Numbered from the stretch's first letter, positions 7,870-18,649 are shown. The stretch is 64,000 nucleotides of DNA from Pseudomonas sp. DTU_2021_1001937_2_SI_NGA_ILE_001 (GCF_032463525.1 NZ_CP135971.1:3844001-3908000); one strand, 5' to 3'. Numbers and translations are program-made. The notes: generated from the sequence alone by a model not told the origin.

Positions 7870-9945
7870 TCAAACCTGGCCGTATTGCTGGCCGTGGCGC
7901 AGCCAGCGATCCAGCAACGGGCTGACATGCTGCGGCCAGCGCTCCAGCAGGGCCTGGGCGGCGTCGCGTACGGCCGGCAGCAGGTCGGCGTCGCGCATCA
8001 GGTCGGCCACCTTGAACTGCAACAGGCCCGTTTGTCGGGTGCCGAGCATTTCGCCCGGACCACGAATTTCCAGATCCTTTTCGGCGATGACGAAACCGTC
8101 GTTGGTTTCGCGCATGATGCCCAGTCGCTGGCGACCGATCTGTGATAGCGGCGGGTGGTAGAGCAGCACGCAATGGCTCACCGCACTGCCCCGCCCGACC
8201 CGGCCGCGCAGCTGGTGCAACTGGGCCAGGCCCAGGCGCTCGGGGTTCTCGATGATCATCAGGCTGGCATTGGGCACGTCCACACCGACCTCGATCACCG
8301 TGGTCGCCACCAGCAGTTGCAGGCTGCCCTGCTTGAATTCGGCCATGATCGCGGCCTTTTCCGCCGGCTTCATGCGCCCGTGTATCAAGCCGACGCGCAG
8401 TTCGCCCAGCGCCATGCTCAGCTCTTCGAAGGAGGTCTCGGCGGCCTTGCAGGTGAGTTCTTCGGATTCTTCGATCAGCGTGCAGACCCAATAGGCCTGG
8501 CGCCCCTCGGCGCAAGCGGCGCGCACCCGTTCGATGACCTCCACGCGCCGGCTGTCGGCGACCAGCACGGTGTTCACCGGAGTACGGCCGGGCGGCAGTT
8601 CGTCGAGGATCGAGGTGTCGAGGTCGGCATAGGCGCTCATCGCCAGCGTGCGTGGGATGGGCGTGGCGGTCATGATCAACTGGTGCGGGCAGAGCATACC
8701 CCCTACCCCCTTGCTGCGCAGGGCCAGGCGTTGCTGCACGCCGAAACGGTGCTGTTCGTCGATGATCACCAGGGCCAGGTTGCTGAACTGCACTTCGTCC
8801 TGGAACAGCGCGTGGGTGCCGACCACCATGGGCGCACCGCGGCCGATCTGCTCCAGGGCCGTCGCCCGTGCCTTGCCCTTGAGCTTGCCGGCCAGCCAGG
8901 CCACTTCGACGCCCAGCGGCTCCAGCCAACGCTGGAAGTTCAAGTAATGCTGCTCGGCGAGAATCTCGGTGGGTGCCATCAACGCGACCTGGTAGCCAGC
9001 CTCGATCGCCTGCAGCGCCGCCAGCGCCGCGACCACGGTCTTGCCGGCACCCACGTCGCCCTGCACCAGGCGCAGCATGGGCTCGGGCTGGCTGAGGTCG
9101 TAGGCCACTTCCTTGCCGACCCGCTGCTGGGCACCGGTAGGTGCGAAACCGAGGTTGGCGAGGAATTCGCGTGGCAGGCGGCTGGCCGGTGGCAGAGACG
9201 GGGCACGCTGGGCGCGCAGGCTCTCGCGCAGGCGCTGTTGCGACAACTGGTGGGTCAGCAGTTCTTCGAAAGCCAGGCGGTGCTGGGCCCAGTGATGGCC
9301 CAGGGCGAGTTCTTCCAGATCGGCGTCGGCGGGTGGGTGATGCAGGTAGCGAATGGCGTCGTCCAGCGGTGCCAGCTCGTAGTCGCGGGCCAGCTCTTCG
9401 GGGAGCCAGTCGGGCAGGCTGCGCGGCCCGAGCATCGCCAGGCTCTGCTGGCTGAGCTGGCGCAGGCGTTGCTGGGTCAGGCCTTCGGTGGTCGGGTAGA
9501 TCGGCGTGAGGGTCTTCTCGACCGGCGGCGCTTCGTCGCCGGTCAGGGCGCGGTACTCGGGGTGGTAGATCTCCAGGCCCGAGGCGCCGGGCCGCGCTTC
9601 GCCGAAGCAGCGCAGGTGGGTGCCGCGCTTGAGGCCCTCCTTCTGCGCATTGCTGAAGTGGTAGAAGCGCAGGCTCACCGAGCCGCTGCCGTCATTCAGG
9701 CGTACCAGCAGGCTGCGGCGCTTGCCCATCACCACGTCGGCACCGCTGACCACGCCTTCGATCACCGCATCCTGGCCGGGCCGCAGCGCGCCGATGGGCA
9801 CCACCCGGGTGCGGTCCTGATAACGCAGCGGCAGGTGGAACAACACGTCCTGCAGGGTTTCCAGCCCTACCCTGGCCAGCTTCTCGGCCATGGCTTCGCC
9901 GACACCCTTGAGTGCGGTGACCGGGACCTGGGAAAGCTCGCTCAT
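7870..9945 (-). CDS. recG: ATP-dependent DNA helicase RecG
   Basis: A 691-residue branch-migrating helicase that regresses stalled forks and processes Holliday junctions. The N-terminal wedge/OB domain starts MSELSQVPVTALKGVGEAMA (helix-hairpin type). Walker A is GDVGAGKTVVA and the DExH box is IIDEQHRFG. Motif III MTATPIPRT and motif VI QLRGRVGRG follow. The ATG at 9945 is chosen because it gives the family length and start. It follows oxyR by only 11 bases, so the two are probably one operon, as in other pseudomonads where oxyR and recG are linked. Confidence 0.97.
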   Translation of the reverse strand: MSELSQVPVTALKGVGEAMAEKLARVGLETLQDVLFHLPLRYQDRTRVVPIGALRPGQDAVIEGVVSGADVVMGKRRSLLVRLNDGSGSVSLRFYHFSNAQKEGLKRGTHLRCFGEARPGASGLEIYHPEYRALTGDEAPPVEKTLTPIYPTTEGLTQQRLRQLSQQSLAMLGPRSLPDWLPEELARDYELAPLDDAIRYLHHPPADADLEELALGHHWAQHRLAFEELLTHQLSQQRLRESLRAQRAPSLPPASRLPREFLANLGFAPTGAQQRVGKEVAYDLSQPEPMLRLVQGDVGAGKTVVAALAALQAIEAGYQVALMAPTEILAEQHYLNFQRWLEPLGVEVAWLAGKLKGKARATALEQIGRGAPMVVGTHALFQDEVQFSNLALVIIDEQHRFGVQQRLALRSKGVGGMLCPHQLIMTATPIPRTLAMSAYADLDTSILDELPPGRTPVNTVLVADSRRVEVIERVRAACAEGRQAYWVCTLIEESEELTCKAAETSFEELSMALGELRVGLIHGRMKPAEKAAIMAEFKQGSLQLLVATTVIEVGVDVPNASLMIIENPERLGLAQLHQLRGRVGRGSAVSHCVLLYHPPLSQIGRQRLGIMRETNDGFVIAEKDLEIRGPGEMLGTRQTGLLQFKVADLMRDADLLPAVRDAAQALLERWPQHVSPLLDRWLRHGQQYGQV

Positions 9946-9956
9946 CTCTTGCCTGC

Positions 9957-10880
9957 CTAGTTGGCTTCTGCCTTGGGTCGCACCACCGAGCACAGCCGTA
10001 CCGAGTCAGCCAGGATCTCGATGGCCTTGGGCCGTGGGAAGCTGGCACGCCAGGCGATGGCCACGGTACGGAACGGTGCTGGTGCGGTCAGTGGGCGGAC
10101 TTCGATGACGCCGGGCGCGTAGTGGTGGCTGTGCACCGCCGACAACGGCAGGATCGACACGCCCAGCCCCGAAGCGACCATGTGGCGGATGGTTTCCAGC
10201 GAGCTGGATTCCACCGTGGTGTGCTTGGCGCCCTCGCCGCCCTTGTTCAGTGTAGGGCAGGCTTCCAGGACCTGGTCACGGAAGCAGTGGCCCTCGCCGA
10301 GCAGCAGCAGGCTCTTGTCGTTCAGCGCCCCGGCCTCGATGCTTTCCTGGCGGGTCCAGGGGTGGCCGGACGGCATCAGCACGTAGAACGGCTCGTCATA
10401 CAGGGGCAGGGTCAGCACGTCGGCTTCGTTGAATGGCAGGGCGATGATGATCGCGTCCAGTTCGCCGTTGCGCAGTTTGTCACGCAGGATGTGCGTGAAG
10501 TTTTCCTCGATGTACAGCGGCATCTGCGGTGCCACGCGATGCAGTTGCGGGATCAGGTGCGGGAACAGGTAAGGGCCGACGGTATAGATGGCACCGACCT
10601 TCAGCGGAGCGGTGAGCTGGTTCTTGCCGGCCTGGGCCAGTTCACGGATGCCCTGGGCCTGCTCGAGGACCTTCTGCGCCTGGGCGACGATGCCCTCACC
10701 CACCGGGGTAAGGCGCACGGCACTCTTGCTGCGTTCGAAGATGAGTACGCCGAGCTCGTCTTCGAGCTTCTTCACGCCAACCGACAGCGTAGGCTGGCTG
10801 ACGTGGCACCGTTCGGCCGCATGGCCAAAGTGCTGCTCTTGGGCAAGCGTGACGATATAGCGCAATTCTGTAAGGGTCAT
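9957..10880 (-). CDS. oxyR: Peroxide-sensing LysR-type regulator OxyR
   Basis: A 307-residue LysR regulator activated by hydrogen peroxide. The N-terminal helix-turn-helix reads FGHAAERCHVSQPTLSVGVK. The two redox cysteines fall exactly at C199 (GEGHCFRD) and C208 (LEACPT), as in E. coli OxyR, so disulfide sensing is intact. The ATG at 10880 removes a 27-residue upstream extension. It is first gene of an oxyR-recG operon, coupling the peroxide response with recombination repair. Confidence 0.97.
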   Translation of the reverse strand: MTLTELRYIVTLAQEQHFGHAAERCHVSQPTLSVGVKKLEDELGVLIFERSKSAVRLTPVGEGIVAQAQKVLEQAQGIRELAQAGKNQLTAPLKVGAIYTVGPYLFPHLIPQLHRVAPQMPLYIEENFTHILRDKLRNGELDAIIIALPFNEADVLTLPLYDEPFYVLMPSGHPWTRQESIEAGALNDKSLLLLGEGHCFRDQVLEACPTLNKGGEGAKHTTVESSSLETIRHMVASGLGVSILPLSAVHSHHYAPGVIEVRPLTAPAPFRTVAIAWRASFPRPKAIEILADSVRLCSVVRPKAEAN

Positions 10881-11045
10881 AACAGGCGTCCATGTGGTTG
10901 CGCCCAGCATAGCGGGTGCAATCAATAGACGCACGTTATCAGAGGTGCCCAGACGTATCAAAAAAGTGATTCTGGTCCCGAGGCCGGCCGGCGGCGTTCG
11001 ACCAGGCTGCGATCAGGCAGCCCGGGCGATGCGCACCGGCGGATT

Positions 11046-11792
11046 TCAGCGTTTATCCAGGGAGTAAACGAAGGGTGCGGTGATCTCGATGGTGCCGTTG
11101 TTCAAGGCTTCCGCTGGCGGCTTGGGCAGTGGCTGTGCACGGCGTAGCATCTCCAGCGTGGCACGGTCCAGGGACGAGCTTCCCGAGCCGCCGACGATGG
11201 AGGACGACAGTACGTTGCCCTGGGCGTCGATCATGAAACGCACACGAGCCGTACCCTGCATGCCGCGGCGGCGGGCATCGTCGGGGTACTTCTTGTACTT
11301 GGCCAGATGACTCAACAGCTCGCCTTGCCAGTTCGGCACGGCATTGCTGGGTGGCGCCGGTGGGCTTGGCGGTGCTGCAGGCGCAGCGGGCTTCTCGACC
11401 TTGGCCTGTGGCGGCGTGTCCACCGGCTTCTGTTCGACCGGCTTCTCCTTCGGCGGCTCAGGCTTCTTCACCTCGGGCTTTTTCGGCTCGGGTTTGGGCT
11501 TGGGCTTTTCCACCTTCTTGGGCACGACGATTTCCGGCTTCGGTGCTTCGGCCACTTCTGGCATCGGCGGCTCTTCCACCGGCGCGGGCGGGGTGGGCGG
11601 CTGCACCACCGCTGGCGGCGGGGGTGTCGGCTCAGGCATCGGTGGCAGTTCGATCATCATCGCCTGCGGCGGCAGTTCGATCGCCTGGGAGGCCGGCCAG
11701 CGCAGGGCCAGAAGCACTGCGACGGCATGCACGGCCAGCACCAACAACAGGCTGCCGCTGTAGCGCGTCAGTGTTTGGCGCATCGTGGTCAT
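11046..11792 (-). CDS. tonB: TonB energy-transducing protein
   Basis: A 248-residue TonB that spans the periplasm to energise outer-membrane receptors. An N-terminal anchor lies at about residues 12-32 (GSLLLVLAVHAVAVLLAL). A long Pro/Glu/Lys-rich rod follows at about 45-165 (PEPTPPPPAVVQPPTPP and KP repeats). The C-terminal TonB domain contains YPDDARRRGMQGTARVRF. It overlaps exbD by ATGA and has AGGG five bases upstream. It is the last gene of exbB-exbD-tonB. Confidence 0.96.
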   Translation of the reverse strand: MTTMRQTLTRYSGSLLLVLAVHAVAVLLALRWPASQAIELPPQAMMIELPPMPEPTPPPPAVVQPPTPPAPVEEPPMPEVAEAPKPEIVVPKKVEKPKPKPEPKKPEVKKPEPPKEKPVEQKPVDTPPQAKVEKPAAPAAPPSPPAPPSNAVPNWQGELLSHLAKYKKYPDDARRRGMQGTARVRFMIDAQGNVLSSSIVGGSGSSSLDRATLEMLRRAQPLPKPPAEALNNGTIEITAPFVYSLDKR

Positions 11793-12214
11793 TTTTTCCC
11801 TGCCGTCTCTAGGCCCACCAGGCCGACTTTCAGGTAACCGGCGGCGCGCAGGGTGTTCATGACTTCCATCAGGTCGCCGTAGTCCACGCCCTTGTCAGCC
11901 TGGAAGAAGATCGTGGTGTCCTTCTTGCCGTGGGTGCGCTGGTCCAGGACCTGGCCGATCTGCTCGCGGGACACCTGGTCGTTGCCCAGGTACAGGTTCT
12001 TGTCTTCCTTGACGCTGAGGAAGATCGGCTTTTCCGGCCTGGGCTGTGGTTTGGCCGTAGACGCTGGCAGGTCGACCTTGATGTCCACGGTCGCCAGTGG
12101 TGCGGCGACCATGAAGATGATCAGCAGAACCAGCATGACGTCGATGAACGGCGTCACGTTGATTTCATGGTTCTCGGCGAGATCGTCGCCGCCTTCATTG
12201 AGATGCAGGCCCAC
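11789..12214 (-). CDS. exbD: Biopolymer transport protein ExbD
   Basis: A 141-residue inner-membrane protein of the TonB motor. The single N-terminal helix carries the proton-pathway aspartate in NVTPFIDVMLVLLIIFMV (D25), followed by a periplasmic domain. The start is a GTG at 12214, three bases after the exbB stop, giving MGLHLNEGGDDLAENHEI as expected for Pseudomonas ExbD. It is translationally coupled on both sides. Confidence 0.96.
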   Translation of the reverse strand: MGLHLNEGGDDLAENHEINVTPFIDVMLVLLIIFMVAAPLATVDIKVDLPASTAKPQPRPEKPIFLSVKEDKNLYLGNDQVSREQIGQVLDQRTHGKKDTTIFFQADKGVDYGDLMEVMNTLRAAGYLKVGLVGLETAGKK

Positions 12215-12217
12215 GAG

Positions 12218-13204
12218 TCAGCCCACCTTGACCATTTGTGGATGGTGCTGGCCGCGCTCACCCTGCTCGGGCAGGTGGTCCAGGTCACGGCTGACCAGCA
12301 GCAGGACCTGTGCCGAAGCGTCGGAGACCTGGGCCTTGTAGCCGGCGATGGAACGGGCGAAGACGTTGTAGATGACCACCGCCGGAATGGCCGCGACCAG
12401 ACCGATGGCAGTGGCCAGCAGGGCTTCGGCGATACCGGGGGCGACCACGGCGAGGTTGGTGGTCTGGGTCTTGGCGATGCCGATGAAGCTGTTCATGATG
12501 CCCCACACGGTGCCGAACAGGCCGACGAAGGGCGCGGTGGAGCCGATGGTGGCCAGCACGCCGGTACCGGTGCTCATGGTGCGACCGCAGTTGGCCACCA
12601 GGCGCTCGAGGCGGAAGCTGACGCGCTCCTTGATGCCTTCGCGCTCACGGCTGTTGGCCGACAGGCGCATTTCTTCCTGGGCATCGTGGACCAGCAGGTG
12701 CGCCAGGGTGCCTTCCTTGCGGTTCTGCTCGGCGGCTTCGTTGAGGGTGCGCGCCTTCTTCAGGCTGGCGATCTCGGTGCGCAGACGACGCTTGGCGCCC
12801 AGCAGCTCGAGGCCTTTGGCGATCCAGATGGTCCAGGTGATGATCGAGGCCAGTGCCAGGCCGATCATCACGGCCTTCACCACGATGTCGGCGTTCTGGT
12901 ACATGCCCCAAGGCGACAGGTCGTGGGCGCTCATGCCCAGGCTGTTCTCGCCGGCCAGCGCGTCTTCATCCGCAGCCTGGTCGCCAGCGGGCGCGGCGGC
13001 CGGTGCGCTTGGCGCGGCATTCTGGGGGGCGGGGGCTGGTGCCGTGGCGGCAGCGGGGGTCGCACCGTTGGCGGCTGGTGCGGTCTGATCGGCAAGGGCG
13101 ACAGGCGCGAGTGTCAGACTCAGCGCCAGTGCAGCTGCCGCGCGCCAGGCGCGAGTCAGGCTGAAAAGCGTGGTTGGCGAGGCGGTTGGAGAAGTGCATG
13201 TCAT
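12218..13204 (-). CDS. exbB: TonB-system proton channel subunit ExbB, N-terminally extended
   Basis: A 328-residue MotA/TolQ/ExbB proton channel. The ATG at 13204 gives a cleavable signal peptide (RAAAALALSLTLAPVALADQ). A periplasmic Ala/Pro-rich stretch of about 60 residues follows, then the ExbB core with three helices, including GTGVLATIGSTAPFVGLFGT and EALLATAIGLVAAIPAVVIY. The long signal-peptide form is typical of pseudomonads, unlike the roughly 244-residue E. coli ExbB. A weak Fur-box-like sequence lies about 85 bases upstream. Confidence 0.95.
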   Translation of the reverse strand: MTCTSPTASPTTLFSLTRAWRAAAALALSLTLAPVALADQTAPAANGATPAAATAPAPAPQNAAPSAPAAAPAGDQAADEDALAGENSLGMSAHDLSPWGMYQNADIVVKAVMIGLALASIITWTIWIAKGLELLGAKRRLRTEIASLKKARTLNEAAEQNRKEGTLAHLLVHDAQEEMRLSANSREREGIKERVSFRLERLVANCGRTMSTGTGVLATIGSTAPFVGLFGTVWGIMNSFIGIAKTQTTNLAVVAPGIAEALLATAIGLVAAIPAVVIYNVFARSIAGYKAQVSDASAQVLLLVSRDLDHLPEQGERGQHHPQMVKVG

Positions 13205-13288
13205 GCGGGCCGGACCTGAAATGTATAGAACATGGTGCGCCGTCACGGAGGACATTGCGCAATGGCTAGAGCAAAGAGCGCAATTATT

Positions 13289-13307
13289 GCAAATCGTTCT
13301 TGTTAAC
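13289..13307. promoter_or_regulatory. Weak Fur-box-like site upstream of exbB
   Basis: GCAAATCGTTCTTGTTAAC matches the 19-base Fur consensus at roughly 10 positions. It lies in an AT-rich stretch about 85 bases before exbB. TonB systems are usually iron-repressed, which makes the site plausible, but the match is weak. Confidence 0.33.
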
Positions 13308-13407
13308 AAAAGTAATACTGTATCTTTTTTTCAAATTATCTCTTGGGGCGGTAAAGTCCCCCCGATGAACGTCGGGTTTTTTCATCTTCTGCATGAGGTA
13401 AGAGGCA

Positions 13408-14256
13408 ATGTCCGCACCCACGCTGTTGATCGCCGGTTGTGGCGATATCGGTTCGCGCCTGGCTGCGCAATTGCTACCTCAGGGCTGGGCGGTGCATGGC
13501 CTGCGGCGTCAGGTCGCGGCGCTGCCGGCGGGCGTGCGCGGGGTCGCCGCCGACTTGTTCCAGCCACACAGGCCGGTTGCCTGGCCGACCGGCGCTATCG
13601 ATTACCTGGTTTATTGTGCGACGCCTACCGAGCGTGACGAGGCCGGCTACCGGCAGGCCTACGTACAGGGCCTGCGGCACGTACTGAGTTGGTTGCGCGA
13701 GGCTGGCCAGGCGCCGCGCCGGGTGATTTTCGTCTCCAGCAGCAGTGTCTATGCGCAGAGCGAGGGCGAATGGGTCGACGAGACGTCGCCTGCCGAGGCC
13801 GAGCGCTTCTCCGGGCAGGTGCTGCTGGACGCGGAAGGCGTCGCCCTTGGCTGCGAATGGCCGGCCAGCGTAGTACGCCTGACCGGTATCTATGGGCCGG
13901 GGCGCAACGACCTGTCGAGCAAGGTACGCCAAGGCTATCGCGTGGCGCTCGAGCCGCCGGTGTATGCCAACCGTATCCACGCCGATGATGCGGCCGGCCT
14001 GCTGGTGCATCTGCTGCAGGCCGATGCCCGGGGCGTGGTGCTGGAAGATTGCTACCTGGGGGTCGACGACGCGCCCGCGCCGCTGGCCGAGGTGGTGGCC
14101 TGGATGCGCGAGTACCTGGGGGTGACGCACTGGTCGGAACAGGAAACCCTGCGCCGTGCCGGCAGCAAGCGCTGCAGCAACGCACGGGCACGGGCGCTGG
14201 GGTGGGTGCCGCGCTACCCGGACTATCGTGCCGGGTACGCGGCCTTGCTGGGCTGA
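13408..14256 (+). CDS. NAD(P)-dependent SDR/epimerase-family oxidoreductase (YeeZ-like)
   Basis: A 282-residue extended short-chain dehydrogenase-like protein. The Rossmann motif is shortened (GCGDIGSRLA, residues 10-19). The active-site region holds VFVSSSSVYAQ with a tyrosine, but no YxxxK follows at the usual spacing, so catalysis is uncertain. RLTGIYGPGR is typical of the YeeZ/SDR_a5 group. It is divergent from exbB and convergent with the lipoprotein gene. Substrate unknown. Confidence 0.8.
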   Translation: MSAPTLLIAGCGDIGSRLAAQLLPQGWAVHGLRRQVAALPAGVRGVAADLFQPHRPVAWPTGAIDYLVYCATPTERDEAGYRQAYVQGLRHVLSWLREAGQAPRRVIFVSSSSVYAQSEGEWVDETSPAEAERFSGQVLLDAEGVALGCEWPASVVRLTGIYGPGRNDLSSKVRQGYRVALEPPVYANRIHADDAAGLLVHLLQADARGVVLEDCYLGVDDAPAPLAEVVAWMREYLGVTHWSEQETLRRAGSKRCSNARARALGWVPRYPDYRAGYAALLG

Positions 14257-14263
14257 CGGCCCG

Positions 14264-15004
14264 TTATTGCTTTTCCAGCCGCCAGCGGCGCTCACCAGGG
14301 CGCAGCTGCGGCATCTCGTCGGCTGCCGCCGTGTTGATGGCCTGGAAGATTTCCAGCTGGCGACCCTTGCGCATGAAGATCCATGGCGCGCCCTGTTCGG
14401 CACGCTCCAGCCACATGCTGTCGTACTCGCCGCTCATGGCGGCGCAGTCGCCGGCCAGGCACAAGGCATAGCGGTCGTTGTCGCCCAGGCCCTGCAGGCT
14501 GCCGTCGGGGTTGAACTGTACGGTGGAACCCTGGCCCGGCCCGTTGGTGATGGTCCACTTGCCGCCCAGGTAGGCGCCGTACAGCGCGCTTTCGAAGCTG
14601 CTGCCTGGCGGTGCGTCCGGTGCCGGAGCCGCCTTCGGCTTGACGAAGTGCTGCTCGGGGCCCGACTCGCTGGCTGCCTGGGTCAACTGGCCGGCGGCCA
14701 CGCTCAGGTCTTCGAAGAAGTTGCCGTAGAACTCGATCCGCAGCTTGCCGTTCTTGCTGTCGATGATCTTGCCTTCGCCCAGCTCGAAGCCATTGGAAAA
14801 GGACGCTTCACCGGACTTGCTGTCGACCTGCCATTCCAGATTGGGACCGCGTGACAGCAGGGCTTCGCGCAGGTTGTCGCTCTTCACGGCAGCGTCGATG
14901 GCATCCTGGTTGATCCAGACGCCGTCGGGGTTGAGGTCGGTGTGGCTGGCGCAGCCACTGACGAGTGCGGCCAGCAGTGAGAGGGCGAGCGCACGGCGCA
15001 TCAT
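14264..15004 (-). CDS. Lipoprotein of unknown function
   Basis: The 246-residue protein has a lipoprotein signal (MMRRALALSLLAALVSGC, lipidated Cys at 18). The start is set by AGGAAGGA six bases before the ATG at 15004. The exported part has beta-rich stretches (GKWTITNGPGQGSTVQFNPD, then YALCLAGDCAAMSGEYDS) with two close cysteines that could pair. I do not recognise a characterised family. It lies between an SDR gene (convergent) and ridA (same strand). Confidence 0.72.
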   Translation of the reverse strand: MMRRALALSLLAALVSGCASHTDLNPDGVWINQDAIDAAVKSDNLREALLSRGPNLEWQVDSKSGEASFSNGFELGEGKIIDSKNGKLRIEFYGNFFEDLSVAAGQLTQAASESGPEQHFVKPKAAPAPDAPPGSSFESALYGAYLGGKWTITNGPGQGSTVQFNPDGSLQGLGDNDRYALCLAGDCAAMSGEYDSMWLERAEQGAPWIFMRKGRQLEIFQAINTAAADEMPQLRPGERRWRLEKQ

Positions 15005-15058
15005 GGAATCCTTCCTTTGCACGGGGGTGGCGCAGCGCCAAGGCTGCGCCGGGATGGG

Positions 15059-15439
15059 TTACTCGACGACCAGGATGGCGTCCATTTCGACCTGCGAACC
15101 ACGCGGCAGGGCAGCCACGCCGATGGCGGCGCGTGCCGGGTAGGGCTGTTCGAAGTACTTACCCATGATCTCGTTGACCTTGGCGAAGTGGCCCAGGTCG
15201 GTCAGGAAGATGTTCAGCTTAACGATGTCCTTGAACGAGCCGCCAGCGGCCTCGGCGACCGACTTGAGGTTCTCGAAGACCTGGGTGATCTGGGCTTCGA
15301 TGCCTTCGACCAGTTCCATGGTCTTGGGATCCAGCGGAATCTGCCCGGACATATAGACGGTGTTGCCCGCCTTGATGGCCTGGGAATAGGTGCCGATGGC
15401 CGCAGGGGCCTTGTCGCTGTTGATGACGGTCTTGGTCAT
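15059..15439 (-). CDS. ridA: RidA family 2-iminobutanoate/2-iminopropanoate deaminase
   Basis: The 126-residue RidA/YjgF enzyme hydrolyses reactive enamine/imine intermediates released by PLP enzymes. Visible signatures are [18 protein letters not shown] and the substrate-binding arginine in [15 protein letters not shown], followed by the conserved VEMDAI. It lies 22 bases downstream of spoT, apparently the last gene of rpoZ-spoT-ridA. A distant paralogue lies at 47.5 kb with dadA. Confidence 0.94.
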   Translation of the reverse strand: MTKTVINSDKAPAAIGTYSQAIKAGNTVYMSGQIPLDPKTMELVEGIEAQITQVFENLKSVAEAAGGSFKDIVKLNIFLTDLGHFAKVNEIMGKYFEQPYPARAAIGVAALPRGSQVEMDAILVVE

Positions 15440-15461
15440 GAGAACTCCTGTTGAGGGTGGG

Positions 15462-17567
15462 CTAGGCGCGCATGCGGGTGATGCGGGTCACACCGGGCAG
15501 GGCGCGCAGCTTCTTGATGACTCGGGCCAGGTGTACGCGATCGTGCACGCTGACCACCAGCTGGACCACGCTGATGCGACCATCGCGTTCATCCATGCTG
15601 ATCTTCTCGATGTTGCCGTCGGCGGCGTTGACGCTGCTGGCCAGCAGGGCGATCAGGCCGCGCTGGTGTTCGAGCTCGACGCGCAACTCGACATTGAATT
15701 CGCCGGTAACGTCCTTGGCCCACGACAGTTGCAGGCACTTTTCCGGGTTGTGGCGGATTTCGCTGATGTTGCGGCAGTTTTCCAGGTGCACCACCATGCC
15801 TTTGCCCGCCGACAGATGACCGACGATGGGGTCGCCCGGGATCGGCGTGCAGCATTTGGCGTAGCTGAGCACCAGGCCTTCGGTGCCGCGAATCGCCAGT
15901 GGGCCTTCGGGGCTGGGCAGCTGTTCGCCTTCGCCCAGCAGGCGGCGAGCGACCACGTAGGCCATGCGGTTGCCCAGGCCGATGTCTTCGAGCAGGTCTT
16001 CCAGCACCTCGACGCGGTACTCGGCCAGGGCGGCCTGGACGCGCTCGGGGCTGATCTTGTCGAGGCTGGTCTCGAAGCCGTTGAGTACCTTGTTGAGCAG
16101 GCGCTCGCCGAGGTTGATCGACTCGGAGCGGCGTTGCAGCTTCAGTGCATGGCGAATGTGCGTGCGCGCCTTGCCGGTGACCACGAAGTTCAGCCAGGCC
16201 GGGTTCGGTCGCGCGCCGGGGGCGCTGACGATCTCGACCGTCGAGCCACTCTGCAACGGCTCGGAGAGCGGTGCCAGGCGACGGTTGATGCGGCAGGCGA
16301 TGCAGCTGTTGCCGACGTCAGTGTGAACGGCATAGGCGAAGTCCACGGCCGTGGAGCCCTTGGGCAGCTCCATGATCCGGCCCTTGGGGGTGAACACGTA
16401 GACTTCGTCGGGAAACAGGTCGATCTTGACGCTTTCGATGAACTCCAGGGAGTTGCCGGCGCGCTGCTGCATTTCCAGTACGCCCTTGACCCACTGGCGA
16501 GCCCGCGCGTGCGAGCCCTTGGGTTGGTCGTCGTCACTGGACTTGTACAGCCAGTGGGCGGCGATGCCGTTGTTGGCCATCTCTTCCATCTCGCGGGTGC
16601 GGATCTGGATCTCGATGGGCACGCCATGCATGCCGAACAGCGTGGTGTGCAGCGACTGGTAGCCGTTGGCCTTGGGGATCGCGATGTAGTCCTTGAAGCG
16701 GCCCGGCAAGGGTTTGTACAGGTTGTGTACGGCGCCCAGTACGCGATAGCAGGTGTCAACCTTGTCGACCACGATACGGAACGCGTAGACGTCCATGATC
16801 TCGTTGAAGGCGCGACGCTTGCCGCGCATCTTCTTGTAGATGCCGTACAGGTGCTTCTGGCGCCCGCTGACCTCGCCTTCGATGCCGTCGACCGCCAGGC
16901 AGTGGCTCAGCGATTCCTCGATCTTGTTGACCAGTTCCTTGCGGTTGCCGCGGGCCCGTTTGACCGCCTGGCCGATGCGCGTCGAGCGCATGGGGTACAT
17001 GGCCTTGAAGCCGAGGTCTTCGAACTCGATGCGTACGCTGTGCATGCCCAGCCGGTTGGCGATGGGGGCGTAGATCTCCAGGGTTTCCTTGGCGATGCGC
17101 CGGCGTTTTTCACCGGAGAGGACTTCCAGGGTGCGCATGTTGTGCAGGCGGTCAGCCAGCTTGACCAGGATGACGCGGATGTCCCGGGCCATGGCCATGG
17201 CCATCTTCTGGAAGTTCTCGGCCTGCGCCTCGGCCTTGGTCTCGAAGTTCATCTGGGTCAGCTTGCTGACCCCGTCGACCAGTTCCGCGACGGTTTCGCC
17301 GAACTGCGAACTGAGCGCTTCCTTGGCGATGCCGGTGTCCTCGATGACGTCATGCAGCATCGCGGCCATCAGGCTCTGATGGTCCATGTGCATGTCGGCG
17401 AGGATGTTGGCGACCGCCAGGGGATGGGTGACGTAGGCTTCGCCGCTGCGGCGGCGCTGACCGTCGTGCGCCTGTTCGGCGTAGAAATAGGCGCGGCGGA
17501 CCAGGTTCACCTGGTCCTTGCTGAGGTAGGCCGAAAGGCGATCGGCGAGGACGTCTATGCTCGGCAA
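15462..17567 (-). CDS. spoT: Bifunctional (p)ppGpp synthetase/hydrolase SpoT
   Basis: The 701-residue stringent-response enzyme degrades and, weakly, makes (p)ppGpp. An N-terminal HD hydrolase has H48 and the intact HDVIED motif (72-77). A synthetase domain carries [20 protein letters not shown] at about residues 300. A TGS domain ([16 protein letters not shown], about 390) and a C-terminal ACT domain ending RITRMRA follow. Intact HD residues distinguish it from RelA. It lies downstream of rpoZ on the same strand, the usual proteobacterial arrangement. Confidence 0.97.
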   Translation of the reverse strand: MPSIDVLADRLSAYLSKDQVNLVRRAYFYAEQAHDGQRRRSGEAYVTHPLAVANILADMHMDHQSLMAAMLHDVIEDTGIAKEALSSQFGETVAELVDGVSKLTQMNFETKAEAQAENFQKMAMAMARDIRVILVKLADRLHNMRTLEVLSGEKRRRIAKETLEIYAPIANRLGMHSVRIEFEDLGFKAMYPMRSTRIGQAVKRARGNRKELVNKIEESLSHCLAVDGIEGEVSGRQKHLYGIYKKMRGKRRAFNEIMDVYAFRIVVDKVDTCYRVLGAVHNLYKPLPGRFKDYIAIPKANGYQSLHTTLFGMHGVPIEIQIRTREMEEMANNGIAAHWLYKSSDDDQPKGSHARARQWVKGVLEMQQRAGNSLEFIESVKIDLFPDEVYVFTPKGRIMELPKGSTAVDFAYAVHTDVGNSCIACRINRRLAPLSEPLQSGSTVEIVSAPGARPNPAWLNFVVTGKARTHIRHALKLQRRSESINLGERLLNKVLNGFETSLDKISPERVQAALAEYRVEVLEDLLEDIGLGNRMAYVVARRLLGEGEQLPSPEGPLAIRGTEGLVLSYAKCCTPIPGDPIVGHLSAGKGMVVHLENCRNISEIRHNPEKCLQLSWAKDVTGEFNVELRVELEHQRGLIALLASSVNAADGNIEKISMDERDGRISVVQLVVSVHDRVHLARVIKKLRALPGVTRITRMRA

Positions 17568-17627
17568 GGCGTTACCCCCTGCCGATGGCCTGTGTCCTGC
17601 GCCGCACCACGTCGACCCGGCATAGGC

Positions 17628-17891
17628 TTATACGGCCTCGCTGGACTCGTCCTCGAAGGCAGCGAACAGCGGCTCGTCTTCGACGATCTCGGCTTCAGCG
17701 ATGACAGCGTTGTCCACCAGGCCGGCGGCGATTTCACGCAGGGCGACGACGGTGGGCTTGTCGTTTTCCCAAGCAACCTTGGGCTCTTTGCCGCCTGTGG
17801 CGAGCTGACGCGAACGCTTGGTGGCGAGCATGACCAGCTCGAAGCGGTTATCGACGTTTTCCAGGCAGTCTTCAACAGTCACGCGGGCCAT
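17628..17891 (-). CDS. rpoZ: RNA polymerase omega subunit
   Basis: The 87-residue omega subunit assists RNA polymerase assembly and forms part of a ppGpp site. The start [20 protein letters not shown] is diagnostic. The ATG at 17891 has GAGGAA five bases upstream; the longer upstream frame is rejected. It heads rpoZ-spoT-ridA, downstream of gmk. Confidence 0.97.
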   Translation of the reverse strand: MARVTVEDCLENVDNRFELVMLATKRSRQLATGGKEPKVAWENDKPTVVALREIAAGLVDNAVIAEAEIVEDEPLFAAFEDESSEAV

Positions 17892-18016
17892 GGTATTCCT
17901 CGTAGCAAATGCGTATGCGCGGTGCCCGGACGGGCGAGCGGACTTGGTAGTGTACAAGTGCGGAGTGACAGGCTTCAAGCGGCACGCTCAAAGCCACATA
18001 CCCCGACGTGTCGGAT

Positions 18017-18649
<633 letters not shown>

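Noticed and set aside
8155..9960. 601-residue open frame on the plus strand
   Set aside because: Antisense shadow of recG, whose helicase motifs are complete.
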